Assembly: GCA_000697335.1 (NCBI GenBank)
Contig: JNEM01006081.1
Location: 1 to 22,573, forward strand
DNA length: 22,573 nt
Direction: 5' to 3'
DNA from: Conidiobolus incongruus B7586
Lineage: Eukaryota; Entomophthoromycota; Entomophthoromycetes; Entomophthorales; Conidiobolaceae
Part shown: positions 9,850 to 21,514 of the stretch, one piece after another
Position numbering within the stretch: the first letter of the stretch is position 1
How the letters are laid out: every line of letters begins with the position of its first letter
Made by a program: the position numbers and the translations under genes
The notes under the pieces: generated by a model
Seen by the model: the letters and a program-made list of their open reading frames with translations, nothing else
Database searches by the model: none
Told to the model about the DNA's origin: nothing

Positions 9850-11629
9850 TAAATATGATATAAACTGATGTCTGATAACCAAATGATTTTTGCATCATCC
9901 TTTATGTATTAATAACAATATTAATTTTTACAATTGATTATCTTTATTTTTTTATCTATCCATTTTAATCATTTTTTCTTATATAAAGATATATCTTAGC
10001 GATTAGATAAATTAAACCAGATAAAATATATATGATAATATTATTCCAAGAACCCATATAAATCTTCAAAATTATAAAAATATATTTTTCTAATGCCCGC
10101 TTTTAAAGTAATTAATTTTCTTAATCATTTCAAAAGCATGATTTATCTACAGATAAGTATTTCCTAATAAATTCAATTAATATAACTCATAAGGTATATT
10201 AAAGATACTAATAATAATTACGATTAAACACAATATTATAAAAAGAATCCAAATTAATTATAGAAGGATCTATTTCACCAACTCGTTTTTTATATTGAAA
10301 TAATCTACAGAAATTCGATTGATTGGATCATATGCAATAATAAATCAAATAATACATCAAAAAGATCAGTTCTCAAATTAGATATAGCGATTTTTAAATT
10401 AAAATAATCAAAATATATTTACTATTAATTATATTAATAAAATAATATTTAAAATTATGAATTCTTGGTACATAATAATATTTTTAGATTTGAGATTATG
10501 AATATGAAATGTATTTAGTAATAATAATTGATTTTATTAATAGAATATAAAAATATTTCAAGTTGATTAATTAAAAATAATATCACATTCATGTAATACT
10601 ATTAAATTTTATATATATCTTTTTCAATATCTTAAATGATAATTTAAATGAAACAATATTAACAAATTATAACTTAATAGGTCAAAAATGAACAATTTAC
10701 AATATCCATGAATTTTTATTTCATACAATAAATTTATAATTCATTTTTTACCTTTGATATAGCAATTTTTATTTAATATCAAAAAATATTAAAGGATATT
10801 TGATCCATTTTATAGTACTGAATATAATAATATTATAAAAAATAATTACAATGCTATAAATACAAAAATTTGATACATAATAAGCAATGAGTAATTCATG
10901 GTATAATCTAAAATATGTGGAAAGCCAAGGTTGTATTTGATCTAAAATAAATGTCAAAATTCGAATTCAATGTAGAATAGAGTAATGTATCAAGTGAAAA
11001 AAATAATTTATACATCAATCACAAACAACAAAAATATATAATAAATAAGTAATCTTCAAAGTATTCAATCTACGAGTAGAAATTATATTTAAATATTCCA
11101 CTTTTCATTTTGTTTGGTCATTACAAAATTACCCCATTTTATTATTCAATTTTAATTCAAATTTTTATCCATTATAACCAAGAATATTAAATTATTAAAT
11201 TGAGTAATATAATAAATAAAGTGAATAATACTGACATTGTTGATATATTTGTATAAACATTTTAGGATATTAGTGCAATATTAATATTAATTTTTGTTAA
11301 AATCAGCTATATTTTAATAATAAAGCATTTACTAAAATACTATTATTTAGGTTAATTTATTAATTATTAAATATTAAATACGATGCCACATTTCAATATT
11401 GGATATAATGGGGTAAATATAGTATTATTATCAAATATAAAATCTAAAGTTCAGTAATATTTGTTGAGTATTTGTAAAAAATATAGGTATGTTAATATTA
11501 CTAAATGAATTATTATAACATTAGAGAAGCCATAAAATCATCATCAACCAGTATAAATTTCATTTATAAATATTTACTCATAATTCCATTCATTAAATTA
11601 ATTTTTTCTTTAGTTTCTTCCGATTTTTT
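9850..11629. other. AT-rich spacer, nothing recognised
   Basis: I see no gene, RNA or ordered repeat here. A 62-codon frame at 10769-10957 (minus) is an Ile/Tyr/Phe-rich chance reading of AT-rich DNA. Confidence 0.6.
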
Positions 11630-12565
11630 TTATATTTCAGGTGCAGATGGCTCTACTTTAGTGAAGCGGAGCAAAGGTTCGTAGACGTATTTCAAACTGA
11701 GATGAAAGGAGATATGGACGGATATAATGATAGCTTGAGCTTGGTAAAGATTCAGCTCGAGAATGAAAAATCGGGTCCATTCTAACGCTAGATGTAGATC
11801 CTTGGTGGTGAAAAAAAATAGAAGATCGATAGGAAGAAGGGCGATTTGATGGTAGTTGGTATGGTTGATACAAATCTTGCAGTTTTGAGTGCCCAGTTGG
11901 GTTGATTGAGGTTGAAGAGATCTAAATCAAAGATTAATTATTAGTAACTTAAATTATTTGCAGTGTTCTTACCTATTAAAATACCACTATCGCACGATCT
12001 AATCGTACCACAAACGATTATTGGGACGTAGAAACTGGCAAGTGATTCAGAATATTTGTAGCGGATCACATTCACGATGAATGGTTTAATTGCTGGTAAT
12101 GTGACTATTAAAAATCGGAATAAAATATCATAGGGTGAATACGTCACCTGATAGTATACTGCAGTATATAGAGAGACTGTGATATTAGAAACTAATTATG
12201 TGATATGTCTACCCAAAATATTAGCTAAATAATTATTAATATGACTTAAAATGAGAAAAGAGATATATTTGGTTGGCTACTAGTGATATCACCTCCCAAA
12301 CACATTAACAGATGGGCGATAAGATATTAAAGCCAGAGAATATGGAAAGGGCGGTCGAAGGTTTTGGAGAGTTGGAAGCGATAATTTAAGCAATTTGAAT
12401 TGCATGAAGAGTTGCCATGATGTAAAAGAGTAAATAGTTAGGATCCCAAGTCACAGAGCGGAAGGAATGAACATATGGGGAAACAGTCTTGAGTAAGTGT
12501 TAATAGGTGGGCACAGATATGGGTGTTTGTGCTACAATTGCAAACGTTTCTGCTATAGTTGACAT
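11630..12565 (-). pseudogene. TRIC-family (TMEM38-like) cation channel gene, apparently broken
   Basis: TRIC proteins are trimeric K+ channels of ER-type membranes that balance charge during Ca2+ release. The ATG is at 12565. Translated pieces follow the family order: WDPNYLLFYIMATLHA (first membrane helix); LLMCLGGDI (the family's LLCFGG motif); LYTAVYYQVTYSPYDILF (the TAVWYLVFYSPxD motif); LPAIKPFIV; then VCGTIRS. A good 51-nt intron (11972-11922, gtaaga...gatttag) leads to the last exon with the C-terminal helices. Not all pieces share a frame. There is a stop at about 12395 after HAIQIA, the LLMCLGG piece is in another frame with its own upstream TAA, and the last exon changes frame at an A8 run (11811-11818 on the plus strand), after which the frame is open to 11630. 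A stop near the N-terminus (PTY, then TAA) could be removed by a 48-nt intron. Base-calling errors or odd introns could explain some breaks; a decaying gene is the simpler reading. Confidence 0.55.
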
Positions 12566-12639
12566 TTTGTTAATTGACTGAATCAAATGATAAATGATAA
12601 TGATGTTGAAAGAATATATTTATACGAGTTCATTAAATA

Positions 12640-13145
12640 AATTTTAAAAGGACTGAGGATTCATTGATAACATGTTATTACAAATTTTCATACTCCTCTA
12701 ATATCAACCAGTTTCCTCGGACTTGGACACAAATTCCTTTAGAATATGCAGAAAATACATAATCCTCCTAATCATTAAGCTAGGGCGCACGACTAGGTTT
12801 CCGCACTAGTAACATCAAGCATAAAAGCTGATGTTGCTATAAAAAACATAAAAGATGATACCTTTCTACTTACTATTACCTACTACTAATCTCTAATAAA
12901 CCATCCATACACTGATCCCCTCAAAAATGATACATAACTTAGCATTAATATCAATTCATCAAAAACTGTTCGAACCAACCCTCAAGCGACTAGTTGATAC
13001 CCAAATTGCCGAGTACTCACCCCTCGTTGTCAGCAACTTACTTCAGATAATTATGGCTCGAATTCTTTAACAGGTCACCAATGCTCTGTTCCCGGATCTG
13101 CTAAATGCAACACAAATGATTATAGAAGAACAAATTCATCGATAA
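12640..13145. other. Coding-like block of unresolved identity
   Basis: The composition here resembles the genes rather than the spacers, but no complete gene emerges. On the plus strand an ATG at 12927 opens 47 codons (LFEPTLKRLVDTQIAEYSPL and onward) to a TAA at 13068; the same frame then stays open to 13143. On the minus strand a canonical-looking intron (13041-12990, 52 nt, gtaagt...caactag) would join an exon at 13100-13042 (REQSIGDLLKNSSHNYL) to a short exon ending in TGA at 12959. Both readings cannot be right. It could be a small gene, an alternative 3' exon of RIM20, or a relic. Confidence 0.3.
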
Positions 13146-13206
13146 TTTGAAAAATTAATTAATAATTAGTGATTGACTAACATAAGTTTAATGTGATTTT
13201 AGGATT

Positions 13207-16126
13207 TTATTTGTTTAAATCATTTTTGCCTTTAGATGGATCATTATGTTTAATATAAGGGACATTAAGAGGGTTTGATGGGACCATGTCATCATGATTT
13301 GGCATATTTTTAACGTAGGGTACATCTAGAGGATTGCTTGGGGTCATATCACAGTCCATACCAAAATCAGTGTGGTTGCCATATGAAAATGATTCATTCT
13401 TGATGAATTTACTCTGGGGCTGTTGAACAGTTTGTGGTGGTTCTATGCTCTCAGTGTCTTCCAAGTCTTCATGACCCAGTAGGGTGGGATTTTGCTGGCA
13501 GAATTCTTTAAAATCGGATTCCATATTGGTGTAAAATTCATTGATTTTGGATTGATGATTGGTTAAAATGGTATTGAGCTGAGTGTGGAATTTTTCCCCT
13601 TGAGTTAAATGATTCATGCAGTATTTGAATTCCTCGAATGCCGTTTTCAATTCTTCAATACGTAGCTCAGTCGATCCAACTGATTGTGATACTGGAGAGT
13701 TGTGAGGTGATCCAATATTATTTTGCAACAAAAAGTGTTTCATCTGTTGCTCCTCTTCAATCACAAGACGAATGAAAGTGTCATACTTTCTGAGTTGATT
13801 CTGAAATAGAGGTTCAAATTGAGCTAATTCAATCAGATCGGGATTCACACTAGGGTGGTTTTCCATAAGAGATTCAAATCGTTCCTTCAAAATAGGTTGA
13901 ATGTCGTCATTCTGACGTATTTGCTCAATTTCCATCTTCATTTGTTGTCTTTTATTGAACTCACTTTGGAAAGCCACTATGTCTTGTTGATTAAGACTAA
14001 CAGTAGGATGAGCAGATATAGTTGGAGAAGTAGCGAAAACAAACGCCTTAACGTCATCGGAAGGAGAGTTCAATAAGTTAAACATTCTGTCATTTGAAGT
14101 GATCTTCTGTATGAGTTTCTGGTCACTCTCTTGTGAAGTTGCAAATGCTTGAGCGATTTTGGTATTCTTATCATTGAGTTCATCAGGGGAGTCATAATCC
14201 CAAGCACCTAAAAACTCTTCGTATCTTTGATCAATTAATTCCTGAATATGTTTTAAAGTGCTAGAATTCTATAAAATTATATGTCAAACTAAATTCATCT
14301 TGTAAGCTGTACAATATATACCTGATTTAATATATTTGAATTTTGACCAGATAAATCCATGATTAATTTCATCTTATCTTTCAAATCTTGCATACCTCCC
14401 ATATCTTGTACTTCATCCATCATCATTAAAACATCATTTGGCAGTTGAGCATTTGTGATGGCCGACGGTATTTCAGCCTCTTGACCCATGAGAGATTGAT
14501 AAATCTTATCAATGGCATTCAGCTTTTGAATCAATTCACGATTCACAAGCTGGTCTCGTCTTTCTTGATAAATTGATATAGCTTGGACAAGTGAGTAGGG
14601 TGGAAGACTTTGAAGTAATGGCGATTTTTCCTCTTTGGCAAGTATTTCCTTAGGATTGTCTACCTCCTTGGGTATGTATGGTTTGACCATCGGTGCCATA
14701 TTGATCTTGGGAACTTGTTTAGGAGTAACATCCAAATAAATTAAACTATTATCCTTTTCAGCTCTTGTCAAATTGTGATCGATCACTTGTTGTAAAGACT
14801 GATAAATTTTCTAGGTTAATAAAATGACTCAAATGATAAAATGGTTATAAATTACCTGTAAATCGTCAAGAGCTGCAGGGCTAGCAAAAGGACCGCCAAT
14901 TTTATTAGCAGCTCTAACTAGATCCTGAGCAATTTTCAATCTAGCAATTTCCATACCGTATTGATTGGTAGCTAAACTATCACAACTCATTCTATATTCC
15001 GCAGCCGCTTCGAAGTGTAGTTTTTTGAGTTGAAGATGATTTACAATTGACTACATTGTTAAAAATTATTATATGAAGTTAAGAGGATGATTAGTTACAT
15101 TACTTCATTAAATAAATCTGACACAGATCTATGACAAGCTGAAGTATAAGCTCTATCATAATAATCTGAAACTTGTTTGGATAACTTTGCAATGGTAGCA
15201 TTTTTCATTTGATCTGAATTTCTGATTAATGACCTATTACAATGTAAAGTTGTATGATTACCTAATACAGCTTTCTGCCAAAAGCACTCTTGAGCCTGAG
15301 CCAGGTTCAAATTAATGAGAAAATCCAAACTGTAGTGAGAGAAATCGGTTGGTAGATCGGAAGGCTCAGGTAGGTTGGAAGTTAAATTAGGGCGATTTTC
15401 TATCATATTTTTCAAATAGTCAAATAAACCAGCAGATAACTAAAATTAGTTAATATTTAATTATATAATGATAATGATATTATTATTACCTGAAAATAGT
15501 GACCAGCAGCCTTCAAACCTTGTTCATTGGTCCTATTTTGAAAACAACCAATTTGACAATAAATAATGCCCATATTAAACAATACACTCATTTTTTCATA
15601 ATATATGTTGGGTATTGAAACTATATAAGTATTAATAAAAGTTATTACATTTAATTATATATATTTTATCTACCCTTCTGTTCATTTGGTAAAAATGCAT
15701 TACCCCAAGTGAAATCTATCTCAAACTAGTGAAAATAAATAATATTAAATAAAATATTTAATAATATGTTAAAATAATTTACAATGGGTAATTTAGACAA
15801 ACAACATGATAACTGTTTATAGTAACTAAAAGGAATAAAATTAGTCTAATAATTTTAAACAATATTAAAATTAACAAATACTCTAAACAATCCGTCAAAA
15901 CATTAATATGAATCCTACCACTCGAAATCTTCGAATGTATCCCCGTAATAAATTTAAGTCTAAGTCTATCCAACTCTCTCAATTCAAAAGTCAACTCGGT
16001 TGGACTGGGGTTCAATTCCAAAGGAAGTTTCTCCAAAATAGGGTGCAACGTATCGAAAAAGGACGGCGAATTCGGATGTGAACTCAATTTTAGTGGTAGC
16101 AGTAATAGATTGGATACTGATGTCAT
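13207..16126 (-). CDS. RIM20: PalA/Rim20-type Bro1-domain scaffold (ALIX family)
   Basis: Rim20/PalA links the ESCRT-III subunit Snf7 (through its Bro1 domain) to the transcription factor Rim101/PacC (through a V-shaped domain that binds YPxL motifs), so that PacC is cleaved in response to alkaline pH at endosomal or cortical sites. I infer eight exons: 16126-15882, 15825-15783, 15725-15674, 15620-15490, 15439-15104, 15050-14856, 14810-14322 and 14268-13207. The seven introns are 45-57 nt and all GT-AG; the spliced product is 850 residues. Splicing restores Bro1 landmarks: DYYKQLSC, IDFTWGNAF, YYEKMSVLFNMG (about 120-131), NEQGLKAAGHYFQ, LAQAQECFWQKA and EIARLKIAQDL. After the Bro1 domain (about 1-360), IYLDVTP...PKEV and SIYQERRDQLVNREL resemble PalA more closely than Bro1 or ALIX. 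A helical V domain follows to about residue 750. The tail (about 775-850) carries a duplicated 13-residue motif instead of a long Pro-rich region. An in-frame TGA three codons upstream supports the start. Bro1/Vps31 is the alternative. Confidence 0.85.
13249..13347 (-). repeat. Tandem 13-residue motif in the Rim20 C-terminal tail
   Basis: MTPSNPLDVPYVK (13347-13309, residues 805-817) and MVPSNPLNVPYIK (13287-13249, residues 825-837) match at 10 of 13 residues, with a 20-residue period. A short tandem duplication is the likely origin. The preserved SNPLxVPYxK core may be a peptide-binding motif; that function is inferred. Confidence 0.8.
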
Positions 16127-17733
16127 ATTTATTCAATCTTGGTGGTATTTAATATTTTAGTAATGATTTGGAAATTTATGAAGTCACCTGTTAATTATGT
16201 AATTATATAGATTATCAAAAAAATAATTATGGGATAAGGATAATAACTCGATCTTTAATCCAGAAATTAGAGATGCTGCCAAGGATTCAAAGTGAATATA
16301 TTGATATCAAAAATAACTTAATAATTCATATCAAGAATCTTGGTATTTAAAATAATTTAATTTATTAAGAAATATTATATATTATTTTAAGATATGTATT
16401 AAGGATGAAATTATATTTGGTATAATTGAGGTCGGTTATAAAAAAATAAATTATGGTAAAATCAGAGTTTTAATCTGAAAATGATGGAGTTCATTTGGTA
16501 ATATCCTTTTTTACACAATTTCTTTCACATTATTATCAGTATATTTCAAAATTTCTCTAAGCCTGACTTTGTATTGAATCATTGTATTATTGGAAATATG
16601 TCAAAATTGTAGTGATATTTAATTCAAATGAACAAAAAGATACTTGAACAAATCGTTTATTCAATATAAACTGAATCTTTGTAGTTACAGTTAGATTAAA
16701 GTTAAAATTCTTGAAATAATAACTTCAATTTAATTATTAACACTATGAAAATTATTCCAATATATATCATACAAAACATGAATTCAAATGTTAAAAAAGA
16801 TTTCCAAGCTTTAATTTTTAATTATTATTGACAAATTGAAACAAGCATTGAAAATTATATTTACATATTTTTGAACTTTAAAGTTAAATGAATTGGATAA
16901 AATAAAATGTTTTAATCACAAAAAATTGAATAACATTCAATTCAAATATTGGAATTAAGTGATATAATTAATAGATTGATCATGTTTAGAAAAAATATAT
17001 TATTAATTGTTCAAAAAAAATATAGATTAGAATAAAAGAATTAATATTAAATGATAGATTTTTTAATAAACAACAAAGGATTCGATTGATTTCACCATAA
17101 TTGATCATTTTTAATATTTTATAATTTTCATATGTACTGATAAATAACAAAAGATTTTGTGACTGATCACTCTTGATCTTATAATAGATCTTTTTAAAGT
17201 ACAATACTCTCCCAAATGAAATTAATATAAATATTTAAACGACCAATTCCTAAAAACTATTGAATAAATCCAAGTTATTTCAAGCTAACTGAAACATAAA
17301 ATTCAAAGGTATAAATATAATGAAAAACTCTATGATAATAAAAAATTAAAAGTATAAAAAAATTACTAAATATTATATTAATCAATTATTTATTAATAGT
17401 GTACCGTGTGATCTTTAGAATTATTGAATTTTAAGTTTCGAATCAATATTTTGTTATTAAATCATATTTTGATGCAATCCGCTGATTTGTAATTGCAGTT
17501 GTTTAAAGTGGTATATATTGTAATTAATAAAAATAGTATAAGATTCTGAAAATCGATCAATGTACAAACTTGATCCTTTATCTAAAATGTTTCATTATAT
17601 GACTTAATAAATTTGATATCTAATCAAAGAATAACCACTCAGTATCTCTGTAAAATTACCACTAAAACCAAATTAATCCCTCAGTAATAAACCTAATAAA
17701 TTATAAAAGAAATTTATTATTAATTTAATTTTT
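16127..17733. other. Spacer between MIC12 and RIM20, with the RIM20 promoter
   Basis: RIM20 and MIC12 are both on the minus strand and about 1.6 kb apart. The 200 nt next to the RIM20 start (16127-16325) contain no minus-strand ATG, consistent with a short leader; I see no clear TATA box. The rest is AT-rich with no recognised feature. A 72-codon frame at 16986-17204 is Ile/Lys/Tyr-rich noise. Confidence 0.5.
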
Positions 17734-18151
17734 TTACCACTTAAAATTCCAGTTAGCAAAGTCCAACTTAATACTGTTCAAATACTTGGCAGCTTGAGTT
17801 AATTTTGAATTCCAATCCGATTTAGCATCGGGTACGATCACTTGAGTGAAGTGTTGTTTGCCGTCTTGGGCAGCTTGGAGGATATGAGGCTTATAGGGTA
17901 CTTCCCTGTATTTGGGTCTCAAATCCTATGAAAAATTAATTAGTATCTACTTATCAATAAAATTTTAAGATGTTTACATCGATAATAGCTTGCTCATGCT
18001 CCGGCAAGAAAGCGGTCTTCAATTCGTAATCGATGTCGGCCAAATTTTCGCGATGAATGTTCAAATCTTTTTCGATATTCCTCCTCAAACTATAAATAAA
18101 ACCAGAGCTTACAACCACTCCCCCGACTAATCCAACTAAACGTGTAATCAT
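17734..18151 (-). CDS. MIC12: Mic12/Aim5-like MICOS subunit
   Basis: Mic12 is a small inner-membrane subunit of the MICOS complex that shapes cristae junctions; it helps couple the Mic60 and Mic10 parts. Exon 1 is 18151-17978 (58 codons) and exon 2 is 17925-17734. The 52-nt intron (17977-17926) starts gtaaac, ends catag and carries a good branch site (tactaat). The spliced product is 121 residues, the usual size of the family. Residues 4-22 form a Gly-rich membrane helix (LVGLVGGVVVSSGFIYSL) followed at once by RRNIEKDL. The C-terminus has the DWNSKLTQAAKYL helix and ends in WNFKW, similar to the WNxQI...W end of yeast Mic12. An in-frame TAA two codons upstream supports the start. Family members are short and diverged, so the name rests on architecture and weak motifs; another small mitochondrial inner-membrane protein is possible. 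Confidence 0.62.
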
Positions 18152-18512
18152 TTTTTACTGATTAATTAATCAATTATTTTTTAAAATATTGATTTTCTGT
18201 GATTTTGTTGGGAATGGGTGAGTGATGTTATGTTTTTAGATAGTTGATTAAATGTTTGATTGATATTATGGGTTTGTGGTATAAGTAGAGAATAGACTTG
18301 AAATAATCCCATAATCTTGATTATAATATAATTATCATAAATAAATGAATACTGATATTCGGAACATATAAAAATAAAAAATACAATTCAAAGTGTAAAC
18401 AATATTATTAAAATTAGTTCAATTTAATACGAATCTAAAGTATCAATAATAATCCAAGGGTCGAATGTCAATATAATTTCTAATCAAATCTTAATTAATT
18501 TTCCACTATAAG
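18152..18512. promoter_or_regulatory. Divergent promoter between MIC12 and MEF2
   Basis: Only 361 bp separate the two start codons, which face away from each other. Near the middle, attatggg (18265-18272) and cccataat (18308-18315) form a perfect 8-bp inverted repeat, a candidate shared regulator site. The MIC12 side has no ATG on its strand until 18312. On the MEF2 side a minimal upstream frame (ATG TCA ATA TAA, 18465-18476) lies 48 bases before the true start. No clear TATA box was found. Confidence 0.5.
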
Positions 18513-20830
18513 ATGTTATCAAGTCACATATTTCTAAATTTCCGCAAACCTTCAATATCATTAAAGAGATTAAATCACTGGAATCACAGATTTTACTCAA
18601 GTTTAAAAGATTTTCCAATTGACAAAATTAGAAATTTAGGAATTATTGCTCATATTGATGCTGGTAATTTTAATGTTAAATAACAAGTAATATGTGCTAA
18701 ATCATAATAGGTAAAACTACCACAACAGAAAGATTATTAAATCACTCAGGTTTCATTCGTCATGCTGGAAATGTTGACGATGGGGACACTGTGATGGACT
18801 ACTTACCGCAGGAGCGCGAGAGAGGTATTACTATTCAGTCTGCATGTATCACTTTCCCCTGGAAAGATCATCGTCTCAATTTGATCGATACGCCGGGCCA
18901 CGTCGACTTCACTATGGAGGTAGAGCGCAGTATACGTGTTTTAGACGGCGCTGTCACCATTTTGGATGGTGTAGCGGGTGTTGAAAGTCAGACGGAAACC
19001 GTATGGCGTCAGTCCGATCGCTATAAGGTCGCTAAATTGATTTTTGTCAATAAGTTGGATCGAGTTGGCGCTAATTTTCAGAGAACTGTAGGTCAGGTTA
19101 AATCTAAGTTGAATGGTAAACCCATTGTCGTCCAAATCCCTATCTTCAAAACTAATCGAGGCGATGATGAGTTTGAATGTATTCTTGATCTTGTCAATGG
19201 ATTAATATTGGAGTGGAAGGGTGAAGATAAATCCAAGGAATTGATTTCAACCCCGATTACAGAAAGTTCTGATAAATGGCGTCAATATATTCAAGCTAGA
19301 ACTCAACTAGTTGAAGAAGTCAGTGAATTGGATGATACCATCTTAGATGCTTATTTAGAATCATCTGATCCATTAGCTATTTCTTCTGAATTGTTGATCG
19401 CTGCATTGAGAAGAATCACATTATCCAACAAAGGGTCACCAGTGCTTTGTGGATCTTCATTAAAGGACATTGGTATTCAACCCCTTTTAGACTCGATTGT
19501 CAATTATCTCCCGTCTCCATCCGATTTACCAACCCCAGAAGGTGTCACATCAGATGGTAAGACTCATCTAGTTCCCCTTAACACCAAATCACCGGTATGT
19601 GCCCTTGCATTCAAAGTTATTTACGACCAACAGAGAGGTCCTCTCACGTTCGTCAGAGTTTATTCAGGTTCCCTTGAGAAACGTGCCAGTCTTGTCAATC
19701 CCAACCAGAATACTAAGGAAAAGGCAAATAAATTGTTGCAGATGTACGCTGACGAATATGAAGAAATCCCTTCAATTTCCGCTGGTAACATTGGTATCAT
19801 TTTAGGTCTTAAAGGAACCAAAACTGGTGACACACTCCTCTCGCCACAATTCAAGCCTAATCCAACTCTCAAGTTGCCTCAGTTAGACATACCATCTCCT
19901 GTGTTTTCCATTAGTGTCGAGCCCGAAACTCAGAAAGATGAACCTGAACTCAACGAAGCTTTGAATAATTTATTACTCGAAGATCCATCTCTAAAATTAC
20001 ATAGGGACGAAGAAAGTGGTCAACTAATCCTCAGTGGAATGGGCGAGTTACACCTCGACATTCTTAAACATCGCTTATTAAACGAACTTAAGGTCAATGC
20101 TACCACCGGAAATCTCTTTATCTCCTACAGAGAAATTACTACTCAAGAACTTGAGTATTCTGGTACAATTGAAGACACTTTACTGGGCAAACAAATCAAA
20201 CTGGGTATGAAGATGACTATCACTCCTTTGGAAGAAGCTCCCGAAGCTGGCGAATTCCAATATAATATTTTAAATGTTGATAAGGTTAAAGTAAAAATCC
20301 ACGGATCTGCCCCTGGTACTGTTTCGCCATATCTTCCTCGCGATGTCCGCACTCAACTTCAGAACGGTATTGCAGCTGCCATTTCTAGAGGGGGTCGCTG
20401 CGGGTTCCCATTGGCACAGCTTCAATTTACAGTGAGTGAAATCACGCTATACCCAGGACAATCTCCAATCTCCAGTTTAGCCTTGGTATCTAACCGCATC
20501 GTTCGCGAGCTCACGAGTACATCCACCCAGCTGCTAGAGCCTGTGATGCATGTCGAAGTTTGTGTGCCCCAAAAGTACGTCGGCACAGTCAGCAGCGACA
20601 TTGGCGGCAACTTAAGAGGTAATATCATCTCCCTCGAGAGCGAAGGCGACGCCACGTTCGGACGCTCCGTCATCACTGCCACGGTGCCACTATCTAGCAT
20701 GGTCGGCTACAGCTCGCACCTCCGATCCCAAACTGCAGGCTCAGGTACATTCAGTATGAGGCAGAGTGGATTTGGCAGAATGTCAGAGAGTCAAATGTCC
20801 GCATCGATGCAAGCTATGGGAAGATTTTAA
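18513..20830 (+). CDS. MEF2: Mitochondrial elongation factor G2 / ribosome-recycling GTPase (MEF2, GFM2)
   Basis: Together with the mitochondrial recycling factor RRF, this GTPase splits the post-termination mitoribosome. Exon 1 is 18513-18663 and exon 2 is 18711-20830; the intron is 47 nt (gtaatt...aatag) and splits the glycine codon of the P-loop. The product is 756 residues, close to GFM2 (779). Residues 1-30 form a basic, Arg-containing presequence ending in RFYSS, typical of matrix import. GTPase motifs are complete: AHIDAGKT (46-53), RGIT (88-91), DTPGH (110-114), NKLD (164-167) and CGSS near 290. EF-G domains II to V follow, with GMGELHLDI in domain III. GNVDDGDTVMDYLPQERERG favours MEF2/GFM2 over MEF1/GFM1. 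The C-terminus is Met/Ser/Gln-rich (SESQMSASMQAMGRF). An in-frame TAA seven codons upstream supports the start. Confidence 0.93.
18664..18710 (+). other. MEF2 intron (47 nt)
   Basis: A phase-1 intron inside the codon for Gly51 of the P-loop. It begins gtaatt, ends cataatag, and contains a possible branch site gctaaat. Removal recreates AHIDAGKTTTTERLL exactly. Confidence 0.93.
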
Positions 20831-21514
20831 CATCTTTAATTATTTTTAAAATTTAAATAATTATATAAATATATATTTAATTATAATGGGTATTGATTGA
20901 ATTTGAAAACAAACAATCTTATGATTATACCCTATTACTTTAATTTTCTACCAACAAAATGGTTTATTTATATTTTATATTTTTATATTTTTTGAGCAAA
21001 TTATAATATTATTTTAAAAAATCTTTCTATTCTCTATTTTCTGATATAAGATTATATATCTAATTTCTTAGACTAATTGCCATATTTTAAAAATTTTAAT
21101 TATTATTCAAAATAAATTTTTTCAAATTATTTCAATATGTTCATTTTTTAGATATTACTTTGGATTTTAAATTATAAGATTTTTTTGAGATTGAATATAA
21201 ATAATTTTTTTAATATATAATTTATAAAAATAAATATAAAATATATAATTAATATTTTTATTATTATTAATAACATTTGCTATATATTTGTTAAGTTTTT
21301 AATATTTAAAAAATAATAATATTAAATAAAGATCAATATTTAATATTTTCACAAATTAAATTTATTTGCAAAATTTTTTTTATATAAGCTTGTTTTTTGA
21401 TTATTTAAAACAATTATAATCATATAGGTTATGATCTATTAATTATATTAAATTAGGTAGTTTTTTTTAATAATTTTCAATTCAAATATTTTTTTCAAAT
21501 TTAACTTTATATAT
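20831..21514. other. AT-rich spacer downstream of MEF2
   Basis: Starts with the MEF2 3' untranslated region (AT-rich, with aataattatataaat as possible poly-A context). No gene or ordered repeat was seen. Confidence 0.55.

Noticed and set aside
10769-10957. 62-codon minus-strand frame
   Set aside because: Ile/Tyr/Phe-rich reading typical of random AT-rich DNA, with no promoter or neighbour support.
12955-13010. Possible tRNA suggested by the ggttcgaac string on the minus strand
   Set aside because: The flanking bases do not form a T-arm stem, and no acceptor, D or anticodon arms could be placed.
13855-14076. 73-codon plus-strand frame opposite RIM20
   Set aside because: Antisense shadow of exon 8; the minus-strand frame has clear family motifs.
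16986-17204. 72-codon minus-strand frame in the RIM20-MIC12 spacer
   Set aside because: Low-complexity Ile/Lys/Asn/Phe content with no similarity recognised.
18941-20700. Several open frames of 64-92 codons overlapping MEF2 on either strand
   Set aside because: All lie inside the intact MEF2 exon and have no motifs.
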